Shown: piece after piece, positions 1-7,175 of the stretch
Position numbering within the stretch: the stretch's first letter is position 1
Layout of the letters: each line of letters opens with the position of its first letter
Assembly: GCA_022706885.1 (NCBI GenBank)
Contig: JAKJBR010000003.1
Location: 1-64,000, forward strand
DNA from: DUPQ01 sp022706885
Lineage (GTDB): Bacteria; Bacillota; Clostridia; DUPQ01
Length of the DNA: 64,000 nt
Reading direction: 5' to 3'
The notes under the pieces: model-generated
The model's input: only the letters and a program-made list of their open reading frames with translations
Database searches by the model: none
What the model was told of the DNA's origin: nothing
Made by a program: the position numbers and the translations under genes

Positions 1-89
1 AAATTGTAAATAAGAACTTTTGCAGTTTTTGCAGTTTTTTTTATTTTTTTTAAAAATGTGAAGTCTAAAGCAAAAAATACATCATAAAT

Positions 90-106
90 CCCCTCTTAAA
101 AAGGGG
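90..106 (-). terminator. weak hairpin after amrS
   Basis: A 5-bp stem CCCCT/AGGGG lies about 20 bases beyond the amrS stop. The T-run that should follow it on the minus strand is poor, so this is only a possible terminator. Bases 1-89 are AT-rich and show no gene. Confidence 0.3.
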
Positions 107-126
107 AAAAGTATGCTTTATCGGCA

Positions 127-954
127 TCAGCAATTGCCCGGATACACATATTTAAGATATTTTTTCGCCTCTTCTACAAGGTCGTATACCGATTTTCGGG
201 ATGTAGGCCTTTTATCGGAATACTTATATCTCGGATAAAATGCGGAGATATGATACGGAATATTTTCATCAATACTTGCAATCCATCTGCTTGCACTCTT
301 AATTTCTTCTGCGGAATCATTCTCACCGGGTATAACTAAAGTGGTAACCTCAACATGACAGCTCTTTGCGGCTATGGCAATTGTGTTTTTAACTGTTTCC
401 AAATCGCCGCTCATCTTGCGGTAAAAATCCTCATTGAACGCCTTAAGGTCTATATTCATTGCATCTATATAGGGAAGAAGATTATTTAAAGGTTCTCTGC
501 ATACATATCCGTTGGTTACCAGCACATTCTTCAACCCTTTCTCACGGGCTAAAACGGAACAGTCCATTACATACTCATAGGATATCAAAGGTTCGTTATA
601 GGTATAAGCAATCCCTATGTTATTCCTGTCTTTCATGGATAAAGCCATATCCACCAGACAATCGGGCGGCGTCTGATATGTTCCGACTTTGCCATCGTCC
701 GCCATGGATATCTCATGATTCTGACAGAACGGACATCTGAGATTGCATCCGTAACTTCCCACCGACAGTATCATCTTTCCGGGAAAGAATCTGTATAAAG
801 GTTTTTTTTCAATCGGGTCCAGTGCTATGGATGTGAGTTTGCCGTAGTTTTCGCATATCATCTTTCCATCCTTATTCATCCTGGCACGGCACAACCCGAC
901 CTGCCCTTCCGAAAGCATACAATTATTCGGACATATGGGACATTTAATCTTCAT
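127..954 (-). CDS. amrS: AmmeMemoRadiSam system radical SAM enzyme
   Basis: A 275-residue cytoplasmic radical SAM protein. The 4Fe-4S motif CxxxCxxC is seen as C70, C74 and C77 (GCNLRCPFCQ). Four more cysteines (5, 8, 12, 22) precede it, a typical N-terminal feature of the AmrS/PflA-like group. It shares an ATGA overlap with the upstream Memo-AMMECR1 gene, so the two are translationally coupled. In this widespread three-domain system (AMMECR1, Memo, radical SAM) the radical enzyme is thought to modify an unknown substrate; the biological reaction is not settled. A pyruvate formate-lyase activating enzyme is the nearest alternative, but no glycyl-radical enzyme is nearby and the coupling to Memo-AMMECR1 decides the call. 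Confidence 0.9.
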   Translation of the reverse strand: MKIKCPICPNNCMLSEGQVGLCRARMNKDGKMICENYGKLTSIALDPIEKKPLYRFFPGKMILSVGSYGCNLRCPFCQNHEISMADDGKVGTYQTPPDCLVDMALSMKDRNNIGIAYTYNEPLISYEYVMDCSVLAREKGLKNVLVTNGYVCREPLNNLLPYIDAMNIDLKAFNEDFYRKMSGDLETVKNTIAIAAKSCHVEVTTLVIPGENDSAEEIKSASRWIASIDENIPYHISAFYPRYKYSDKRPTSRKSVYDLVEEAKKYLKYVYPGNC

Positions 955-2279
955 CTATGCCTTACTACCTCAAATCTCTCCATTTCAAATTTCTCTCCGC
1001 TGGCTATACCTGCCTTACTCAGCGCTATCGCCAGTTGTTGCTGCACGCTATCCACTCCCTCCAGGTTGGGAAGCAGTAATCCTCTTCTGTATCCCGATGT
1101 AACGATGACCCCGTACTTATTCACGTCCAGTTGGTCTATGCTGTCAATTCTTTCCGCTTCTTTCAGTACGTCAACACTGTATTCCAATGCGTCCAACTCC
1201 TCTTCACGTACGGGATAGAACCTGGGATCGTGAGAACAGGAACTGACCGCATTCCTTATTATCTCTTCCGCAATGTTCCCGGTAACGGGCGATATTGTTC
1301 CTATGCATCCTCTCAAATCACCGTCTTTTTTCAGTGTTACGAACACACCGGCACGTTTTTCTGTCAGTTCAGCCGGCAGATCGGGCGGAATCTTGAGCAT
1401 ACGTTTATTCTTCACATAATACTCCACGGAGGATTTTGCCAAAGCCACATACATATCCGATGTAACTTCTTTTTCCTTTTGTTCAACAAGAAAAGATGCT
1501 ACTGCATATCCCACACCGAAAGTGTTTTCGTAAGACAAGAGTTTCGGTTCTATTGTTTTTTTATCCAGTGCACCGGCCATAATTACAAAGGTACGATGTC
1601 CGCATTCGGCGGCTTTTTCCAGAAACTCCTCCGAGAAATCCATAAATTTCGCGAAATTTCCCTTTGTCATGGCTTCGGTAACCATCTGATCATACTGTTC
1701 TCCCTGCTTTGAATATCCGTACGGCCCAGTCACTTTCAGTTTATGCGATAAATCACCGCTTGCTATGAAAACAACACGCCTTCCGAGCAATTCCGAAGCC
1801 TTTGCAACACACATACCCAACTTGTAGTGGGTTTCAAAAGGCAGAAGGGATATTCCCATCCTTATAAGCTTATAATCTCTATATACTTCATTCAGAAAAA
1901 CCAACGGTATTACGCTTGCATGGTCCATTCCGGGGATTTCCTGACCTTGGGTACCTGCCGGTATATTCTGTTCGGAAAAAATTTCCATAAGTTTATCTCT
2001 GAACTGCTTATCATATTCCGCCCGCACCGATATAGATGCGGCACCGAATCTTCCCATATCCGATTGATAGTATTCACCGTCGGAGATATGTAAATAGTCG
2101 GAATACATGGCACAATGCGAGGATGCCAGAACAACAGTATCGGGTTGCAACTGTGCTATGGTTTTACAGGCTTCTTTATATGAGTCTATGGTCTTCTGTA
2201 TCTTCTTCTCTTCACCTTTTCCTATCTTCGGAAGTATAAGCGGAGGATGCGGAAAAATGAATGCTGCTGCTACTGACAC
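951..2279 (-). CDS. Memo-AMMECR1 fusion, AmmeMemoRadiSam system protein
   Basis: A 442-residue protein with two domains. Residues 1 to about 265 are a Memo domain (class III extradiol dioxygenase-like fold), and about 275-442 are an AMMECR1 domain carrying the hallmark LRGCIG. The start is GTG at 2279, with AGGAGG seven bases upstream and a good promoter behind it. It is the first gene of a two-gene operon with amrS. Bacteria carry these three modules together, fused or adjacent, which implies one shared reaction, still undefined. No signal peptide is visible, so it should act in the cytoplasm. Confidence 0.9.
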   Translation of the reverse strand: MSVAAAFIFPHPPLILPKIGKGEEKKIQKTIDSYKEACKTIAQLQPDTVVLASSHCAMYSDYLHISDGEYYQSDMGRFGAASISVRAEYDKQFRDKLMEIFSEQNIPAGTQGQEIPGMDHASVIPLVFLNEVYRDYKLIRMGISLLPFETHYKLGMCVAKASELLGRRVVFIASGDLSHKLKVTGPYGYSKQGEQYDQMVTEAMTKGNFAKFMDFSEEFLEKAAECGHRTFVIMAGALDKKTIEPKLLSYENTFGVGYAVASFLVEQKEKEVTSDMYVALAKSSVEYYVKNKRMLKIPPDLPAELTEKRAGVFVTLKKDGDLRGCIGTISPVTGNIAEEIIRNAVSSCSHDPRFYPVREEELDALEYSVDVLKEAERIDSIDQLDVNKYGVIVTSGYRRGLLLPNLEGVDSVQQQLAIALSKAGIASGEKFEMERFEVVRHR

Positions 2280-2313
2280 AATACACCTCCTATTTTGCTT
2301 TGATTATGAAAAA

Positions 2314-2342
2314 ATTATACCGTAAAACTGTGTTTTATTCAA
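2314..2342 (-). promoter_or_regulatory. promoter of the Memo-AMMECR1/amrS operon
   Basis: TTGAAT (-35), a 17-bp spacer and a perfect TATAAT (-10) read on the minus strand, about 35 bases upstream of the GTG start. Confidence 0.75.
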
Positions 2343-2390
2343 CAAGCTGTCACCGTTCTGCTATCCGTTTAACTATCTTTCTTAACAGCA

Positions 2391-2420
2391 CTGAAAAGTT
2401 CCGTATAAACATGGTATAAT
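2391..2420 (+). promoter_or_regulatory. promoter of the PPIase lipoprotein gene
   Basis: CTGAAA, an 18-bp spacer and TATAAT on the plus strand, 37 bases before the chosen ATG. It diverges from the Memo promoter about 50 bp away. Confidence 0.6.
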
Positions 2421-2457
2421 ACTCTACGACGTGTTGTTCACGGATATGGAGGACTTA

Positions 2458-3543
2458 ATGAAAAAGATAAGATTACCGATCATATTACTTATACTGTCAG
2501 TGATGATTTCCTTTGTTTTCGCAGGCTGTAACAGCAAAGATCAGGATTTCACTTTCAGCAGAGATCTCGATAATAACGGTTATTGGCGCGGTGTAAAGGC
2601 TTTGAAATATGTGGAGTTGTGTGATTATAAGGGTATTACGGTACCCAAGGACAGACATACTGTATCGGATGATGAATTACAGTCTGCCGTTGAAAGTTTA
2701 CTTTCCGAACAGGTATATTCTATTGAAGTAACCGACAGAGCGGTTGTTTACGGAGACACGCTAAACATAGACTATGTAGGCAGAATCGGCGGAGTAGCTT
2801 TTGAAGGCGGTTCCACCGGAGGTGCAGGTACCGAGGTGACAATAGGCGTTACAAGTTACATTGATGATTTTCTTGAGCAACTTGTAGGACATAGCCCCGG
2901 CGAAACTTTCGATATTGAGGTAACTTTTCCCGATAATTACGGAAAGGAAGAACTTAACGGAAAAGATGCGGTATTTACCGTAACAATTAACCACATAGTG
3001 GAATCGGTATTGCCGGAACTTACAGATGCTTTTATAAACTCAACATTCAGCCAAACAAAGGGATGGACTACCGTCGAACAAATGAAGGCGGATATGTATA
3101 GGGAGATACAAAGTGCCAAAATAGCCGACTATATTCAGGAATATCTTAAAACAAACAGCACGGTAAAAGAAATACCGAAAATAATAACCGATTATCAGGA
3201 CACTGCCGTTATTAAATACTATCAGGATTATGCAAACTATTACCAGGTCACACTGGAGGAGTTTTTACAGCAGTACCTTAATGTGGAAAATCAGCAGGCA
3301 CTTTTGGAACAGTATAAAGAGGATAATATAAATGTATCCAAGATGCACCTTATAACCCAGGCGATTGCGGAAAAGGAAAAGATAAAGGCAACAGCCGATG
3401 ATGTTACACAGTATTTTGTAAAACACATGAATACGGACGATTATTCGCAGTATGAGGAAGTATACGGATTAAACTATCTTAAAATGACCGTATTGGTACA
3501 GATGGTGATTAATTATGTCCAAGCTTCGGTTGTTCTGGAATAA
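2458..3543 (+). CDS. trigger-factor-like FKBP-type PPIase lipoprotein
   Basis: About 361 residues. The ATG at 2458 is chosen over an upstream in-frame GTG because GGAGG sits six bases before it and the protein then begins with a lipoprotein signal (MKK, hydrophobic stretch, lipobox FAGC with Cys24). An FKBP domain follows (YGDTLNIDYVGR, FEGG), then a long helical C-terminal part resembling that of trigger factor. It is therefore probably a membrane-anchored, extracytoplasmic foldase, a functional analogue of PrsA; that role is inferred. A cytoplasmic trigger factor is encoded separately at 28128-29495. It converges on the acetyltransferase gene with a five-base gap and no visible terminator. 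Confidence 0.85.
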   Translation: MKKIRLPIILLILSVMISFVFAGCNSKDQDFTFSRDLDNNGYWRGVKALKYVELCDYKGITVPKDRHTVSDDELQSAVESLLSEQVYSIEVTDRAVVYGDTLNIDYVGRIGGVAFEGGSTGGAGTEVTIGVTSYIDDFLEQLVGHSPGETFDIEVTFPDNYGKEELNGKDAVFTVTINHIVESVLPELTDAFINSTFSQTKGWTTVEQMKADMYREIQSAKIADYIQEYLKTNSTVKEIPKIITDYQDTAVIKYYQDYANYYQVTLEEFLQQYLNVENQQALLEQYKEDNINVSKMHLITQAIAEKEKIKATADDVTQYFVKHMNTDDYSQYEEVYGLNYLKMTVLVQMVINYVQASVVLE

Positions 3544-3548
3544 ATAAA

Positions 3549-4106
3549 TTATTCATTCAGTTTACGCATAACCCTACAGGGATTACCTACTGCCAGACAG
3601 TTGGCGGGTATGTCCTTTGTAACCACACTTCCGGCACCTATTACACTGTTATCTCCTATGGTAACTCCGGGCAGTATATGAGCACCGGTACTTATCCATA
3701 CATTGTCGCCTATTGTTACCGGATATGTATATTCCAGTCCTTGTATGCGCTCTTCGACAATCATTGAATGTACTTCGGTTATTATGCAGACATCGGGGGC
3801 AATGAAAACATTATTTCCTATAATTATCTTGCCGCTGTCCATCAGCCTGCAATTGACATTAAGGAAGAAATTATCACCCACCGTCGTGTTGTATCCGTAA
3901 GTGCAGAAAAGAGGCTGTTCCACTACGCAATTCTTCCCTGTTTTACCCAATATTCCCTTTATCGCTTCTTTTTTCGCTTCCCTGTCTAACGGATGTATTC
4001 TGTTATATTCATACAACTTCTGTACCGTTACATCTCTGTCCGCTACCAGTTCCGGATCGCCCGGTTGATAGAGCATACCTGCATGTGATTTTTCTTTTTC
4101 CGTCAT
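3549..4106 (-). CDS. maltose/galactoside-type O-acetyltransferase
   Basis: About 185 residues. The start at 4106 (MTEKEKSHAGMLY) is preceded by GGGAG and matches the usual Maa/LacA N-terminus; a longer frame would run into the upstream gene. An N-terminal helical Mac domain (about residues 5-60) is followed by left-handed beta-helix hexapeptide repeats (IGNNVFIAPDV, IGDNVWISTGAHILPG, IGDNSVIGAGSVV). The catalytic His is in TEVHS. It would transfer acetyl from acetyl-CoA to a sugar hydroxyl, usually regarded as detoxification of non-metabolised sugars. It lies 26 bases after the HExxH lipoprotein gene and may be co-transcribed. Confidence 0.88.
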   Translation of the reverse strand: MTEKEKSHAGMLYQPGDPELVADRDVTVQKLYEYNRIHPLDREAKKEAIKGILGKTGKNCVVEQPLFCTYGYNTTVGDNFFLNVNCRLMDSGKIIIGNNVFIAPDVCIITEVHSMIVEERIQGLEYTYPVTIGDNVWISTGAHILPGVTIGDNSVIGAGSVVTKDIPANCLAVGNPCRVMRKLNE

Positions 4107-4131
4107 AATATTTCTCCCTGTAAAATATTCA

Positions 4132-5661
4132 TTATTCAATGCTTGCAAAACCTGATATATTAAACCTCATAATTGTTCCTCTGCCTACAAATTGAATAAA
4201 CCCCACACCCTCGAGTGAATATGTGCCGACTGCAGTTTCACTGAAATGCTTTGCAATAAGATTGCCTTCGGAATCATATAACTTTATTGTCGTAGGCTCA
4301 AGAGCGCCAAAAAAGAATCGGAAATTACCGAGCTTATCCCCTTTATACTCGGTTATATACCTTCTCAATTGGTCTATATTAAAATATATATCCTGATATT
4401 CAAATCCTTCAAAACATATTGTACTTAACCTGTAGTTATACCTGGGATATATATTGATATAGGAAAGATGTGTCCTGTCAGTAGTGTTATCAGGTTTTTC
4501 CTCAAAAAAGCCTTCATTTCGCTTCAACCAGGTATAAAAATTAGCTTCTACATGCTCTCCGTATGTCATAGGCAGTACACGATTAATCTTTGCTATATCC
4601 AATCTGTCATCCGAAACATCCGGTGTGAACGGATTTACTTTCTGATATTCGGTTATCCAGGATGAGTATTCGCCGTAAGCACTGTCAAGATATTTCATAA
4701 AGCGAAAACCTATTGCGTAATCGGAACTCATTGCATGCGGTAAAAGGTTTTCCTGCCAGTAAGAAAGCGGTTTGGAATACAGCTCTTTATATCCCGCTGC
4801 ACTTATTTTCTCATTTCTCATATTATTTTCCGCCGCTTGAAGTGCGTATGCTATATCGGGATAATTCTCTTCCATATATTTTGTCACTTTATATGTCGTA
4901 TATACCGCAAACCCTTCCGGCAGTATTCTTCGGAAATTCCAACCGCAATTATGATTCTGAAGTATATGACTCAGTTCATGAGCTATGGCATGTCCTCCGG
5001 AAATAAACAAATCTCCGGTACTGATAACTATACGATTGAAATATGCATACGCTATATGGGTTTCCGACACATACCCGTCCACCGCTTGGGCTTTTTTTAC
5101 TTCAACAAGAATTTTGCCCAGTTTTGCCGTGTTAAAGGACAATCCCGACACAACTTCCAGTGCATCAAACAGGGTTTCCAGATAATATTCCAAATTATCT
5201 ATAATATAAGTATCCGCATCAATCTCACATATAAAGTGCTTTGTTTCAATAGTTGTATGCTCTTTAGTTATATATCCCGAAGGAAACGGCGGAGGGGTAA
5301 CGGTTTCAAAATCACACTTTCTGCACTTTTTTGTTTCCGGGTCCATATCGTGTTTTTTAGTGAATCTGTTGCCGCATTTCAGACAATATCCGTAATGGTT
5401 TACAATATCAAAATCATATTCATCACTGCTGTGTCCTTCCGCAGGTATCACTTGCTGTTTCACCAAAACGGTATTACACAAAGAGCAATGGCTTCCTTCG
5501 GTCAGACCGGTTTCGGTACAGGTTGCAGGCACCGCTTTATCTATAACAACTTCATGGGAACAATGTTCGGTCACATGCGGTACTTTGTCGCAGGAAGACA
5601 AGCAGATAACCACGAAGAAAAGTAAAATTATTGATATGATTTTAGTGGACTTCGGCTGCAC
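4132..5661 (-). CDS. HExxH lipoprotein with Cys-rich N-terminal repeats
   Basis: About 509 residues. The GTG at 5661 is preferred because AGGAG lies about ten bases upstream and the product then starts with a clean lipoprotein signal ending in LSSC. The mature N-terminus carries Cys/His units including ATCTETGLTEGSHC and further CxxC pairs (about residues 30-120); this kind of repeat is common in surface proteins of gut Clostridia. The second half has AHELSHILQN (HExxH) with a downstream LPEGFAVY glutamate, the layout of a gluzincin metallopeptidase. A surface zinc protease is likely, but the substrate is unknown. No clear membrane segment other than the signal. Confidence 0.7.
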   Translation of the reverse strand: MQPKSTKIISIILLFFVVICLSSCDKVPHVTEHCSHEVVIDKAVPATCTETGLTEGSHCSLCNTVLVKQQVIPAEGHSSDEYDFDIVNHYGYCLKCGNRFTKKHDMDPETKKCRKCDFETVTPPPFPSGYITKEHTTIETKHFICEIDADTYIIDNLEYYLETLFDALEVVSGLSFNTAKLGKILVEVKKAQAVDGYVSETHIAYAYFNRIVISTGDLFISGGHAIAHELSHILQNHNCGWNFRRILPEGFAVYTTYKVTKYMEENYPDIAYALQAAENNMRNEKISAAGYKELYSKPLSYWQENLLPHAMSSDYAIGFRFMKYLDSAYGEYSSWITEYQKVNPFTPDVSDDRLDIAKINRVLPMTYGEHVEANFYTWLKRNEGFFEEKPDNTTDRTHLSYINIYPRYNYRLSTICFEGFEYQDIYFNIDQLRRYITEYKGDKLGNFRFFFGALEPTTIKLYDSEGNLIAKHFSETAVGTYSLEGVGFIQFVGRGTIMRFNISGFASIE

Positions 5662-5710
5662 CTCTTGCTCTCCTCTTATAAAAATCCGTTTCAAACAATA
5701 TAGTATCATA

Positions 5711-5740
5711 TTTATACTTTATAAATCAGTATTATGACAG
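5711..5740 (-). promoter_or_regulatory. possible promoter of the HExxH lipoprotein gene
   Basis: CTGTCA, an 18-bp spacer and TATAAA on the minus strand, ending about 50 bases before the GTG start. Confidence 0.4.
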
Positions 5741-5751
5741 AAAAACCCTTT

Positions 5752-5785
5752 AAAAAACCGCCCTTGATTAAAGAGGGCGGTTTTT
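5752..5785. terminator. bidirectional intrinsic terminator
   Basis: Stem CCGCCCT/AGGGCGG with flanking A-run and T-run on both sides, so it can stop transcription in either direction. On the minus strand it lies downstream of the methyltransferase gene and its trailing remnant. Confidence 0.8.
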
Positions 5786-5823
5786 CCTTAGGTTAACTGC
5801 TATTTTGTGACTAACATTTTTTG

Positions 5824-5970
5824 TTACTGACTGTTTTGATTGGGAATTAATAAAAAACACCGACATTCTTCGATGTTTTCAGTATAAGAACAACCTAATA
5901 GTACATCTTGTTTTGCTCGACAAACCGGGACTTGTCTGTCTTTTTCTATCCCGATAAACTGAAATTTATC
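5824..5970 (-). pseudogene. coding remnant after the methyltransferase, no start codon
   Basis: An open frame of about 46 codons runs on from the methyltransferase in the +1 frame and ends at TAA 5824-5826. It reads like real protein (FIGIEKDRQVPVC, LLGCSYTENIEEC), with four cysteines, but has no plausible start or ribosome binding site. Removing one base from the seven-A run at 5971-5977 would fuse it to the methyltransferase. I do not recognise the family. It may be the tail of a frameshifted gene or a recombination scrap. Confidence 0.4.
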
Positions 5971-6820
5971 TTTTTTTGCCGCGAATAATCATTATAATTA
6001 AAACAGATGCGTCCCACTGTTTTATTCCCTCGCCGTACAAGCGAAGTCGCTCGTCAAACTTAGACTTTACTGCATCAATTGCTCTTTTATACTCTGTTGA
6101 ATGTGCTGATGCAATTGCAATAGACTCCAAATTAGTCTGACGCATTGATTTGATTATTCTTTCCCCCATTGTAACCGAATATTCCGGTTTGTCGGGAGTC
6201 AGATTGATAATAGCATAATTTGTTGTAACATCTTTAAAACAATGCTGTTCCATAGAAGCAGGAAGCTCCGCTTCAGACATAGGATATTGGCATACTCCAT
6301 ATTCTTCCAGTATCTTTTCTGAGGTAACAGATTTCCAAAATTCTTCCTCTTCTTTTGTAATTTTCAGACATGGCGCAATACAAGACAATTCCTTTCTTGT
6401 AGAAAGGCAAAGACATATACCGCCCGGTTTCAAAACACGGTACTGTTCACTCAAAAAAGCATTAGGCTCAATATGCTCTTGAACTGTATTGGATATCGTT
6501 ACATCAAATGTGTTATCCGCAAACGGAAGATGTTCTGCATTTCCTTCAATGAATTCAACGCCTGCCACATTATGCCTACCGAAAGAAATAAAGTTACTAT
6601 CTCGATCAATCGCTGTTATTTGAGCATTCGGATACCACCTATGCATCGCCTCAGCAAGCGCACCGGGTCCACAGCCGATCTCTAATATCTTTAATTCTGC
6701 ATCTTTGTCTATATTAAAAGAATCCCTGTATTGGCAAAAAAACACATCATCGAATCTCAATTTACGGCTGAGATAAAGAGTCTGAATCCCTTGAACATTA
6801 TCTGACCATATAGTATTCAT
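5966..6820 (-). CDS. class I SAM-dependent methyltransferase
   Basis: About 284 residues. The ATG at 6820 is chosen because GGAG lies six bases upstream; the longer frame would use a GTG inside that Shine-Dalgarno sequence. SAM-binding motif I is LEIGCGPGALA (about 46-56), the acidic motif II is TAIDRD, and a later motif is NTFDVTISNTVQEHI followed by LKPGG. This is a Methyltransf_11/25-type fold; the acceptor molecule cannot be told. The gene stands alone between a terminator and tRNA-Pro, a setting typical of horizontally acquired cargo. The frame ends IIRGKKR just after a run of seven A; the following frame suggests a possible indel (see the adjacent remnant). Confidence 0.8.
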   Translation of the reverse strand: MNTIWSDNVQGIQTLYLSRKLRFDDVFFCQYRDSFNIDKDAELKILEIGCGPGALAEAMHRWYPNAQITAIDRDSNFISFGRHNVAGVEFIEGNAEHLPFADNTFDVTISNTVQEHIEPNAFLSEQYRVLKPGGICLCLSTRKELSCIAPCLKITKEEEEFWKSVTSEKILEEYGVCQYPMSEAELPASMEQHCFKDVTTNYAIINLTPDKPEYSVTMGERIIKSMRQTNLESIAIASAHSTEYKRAIDAVKSKFDERLRLYGEGIKQWDASVLIIMIIRGKKR

Positions 6821-6846
6821 TAGCATCTCCACAAATTCTGATTTGT

Positions 6847-6952
6847 CTATATATTTTTACAGTCCATCTTTTCGGCCAGGTCTCCGAGACTCTTGTCGTA
6901 CTGCGCCTGGCTGATTGCTTTCCGTTCGAGAAAGAGGTCCGGCGTTCTTTTC
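6847..6952 (-). pseudogene. high-GC C-terminal coding fragment abutting tRNA-Pro
   Basis: Immediately beyond the tRNA CCA end an open frame reads about 34 codons to a TAG, including LFLERKAISQAQYDKSLGDL. This resembles the C-terminal tail of small hypothetical proteins of Clostridia (SHOCT-like helix-turn pattern), but there is no start codon of its own. The stretch is visibly richer in G and C than its surroundings. It looks like a gene end left or captured by recombination at the tRNA. Confidence 0.5.
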
Positions 6953-7028
6953 TGGTCGGAGTGACAGGACTTGAACCTGCGGCATCATGGTCCCAAACCA
7001 TGCGCGCTACCAACTGCGCTACACCCCG
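6953..7028 (-). tRNA. tRNA-Pro(TGG)
   Basis: A full cloverleaf: acceptor CGGGGTG/CACTCCG with one G-T pair, D-arm GCGCAGTTGGTAGCGC, anticodon loop TTTGGGA between CATGG and CCATG (anticodon TGG), T-arm with GGTTCAAGTCC, discriminator A and an encoded CCA. The length is 76 nt. Confidence 0.96.
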
Positions 7029-7038
7029 GTGCTAACAC

Positions 7039-7067
7039 ATTTTACTACAAGGCCTGATTATTGTCCA
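7039..7067 (-). promoter_or_regulatory. promoter of tRNA-Pro
   Basis: TGGACA, a 17-bp spacer and TAAAAT on the minus strand, with the tRNA 5' end about ten bases downstream of the -10 box. Confidence 0.75.
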
Positions 7068-7122
7068 CTGTGACATGCAGGCGGTTTTTTCTTATATCAT
7101 TCGTTTTTTTGTGTTTTTCGGG

Positions 7123-7150
7123 AAAAAAAGAAGCCCGAAGGCTTCCTTTT
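7123..7150 (-). terminator. intrinsic terminator of the GH38 gene
   Basis: Stem GAAGCC/GGCTTC closing a four-base loop, followed on the minus strand by seven T. It lies about 30 bases after the mannosidase stop. Confidence 0.85.
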
Positions 7151-7175
7151 ATATGCTTAATATATATACCTTTTA

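Noticed and set aside
4837..5625. Open frame of 262 codons on the plus strand
   Set aside because: Antisense to the HExxH lipoprotein gene, no binding site, unlikely amino-acid pattern.
5710..7028. att direct repeat of the tRNA-Pro 3' end as the other edge of an island
   Set aside because: I looked for a second copy of the T-arm/acceptor sequence in the 1.3 kb downstream and found none.
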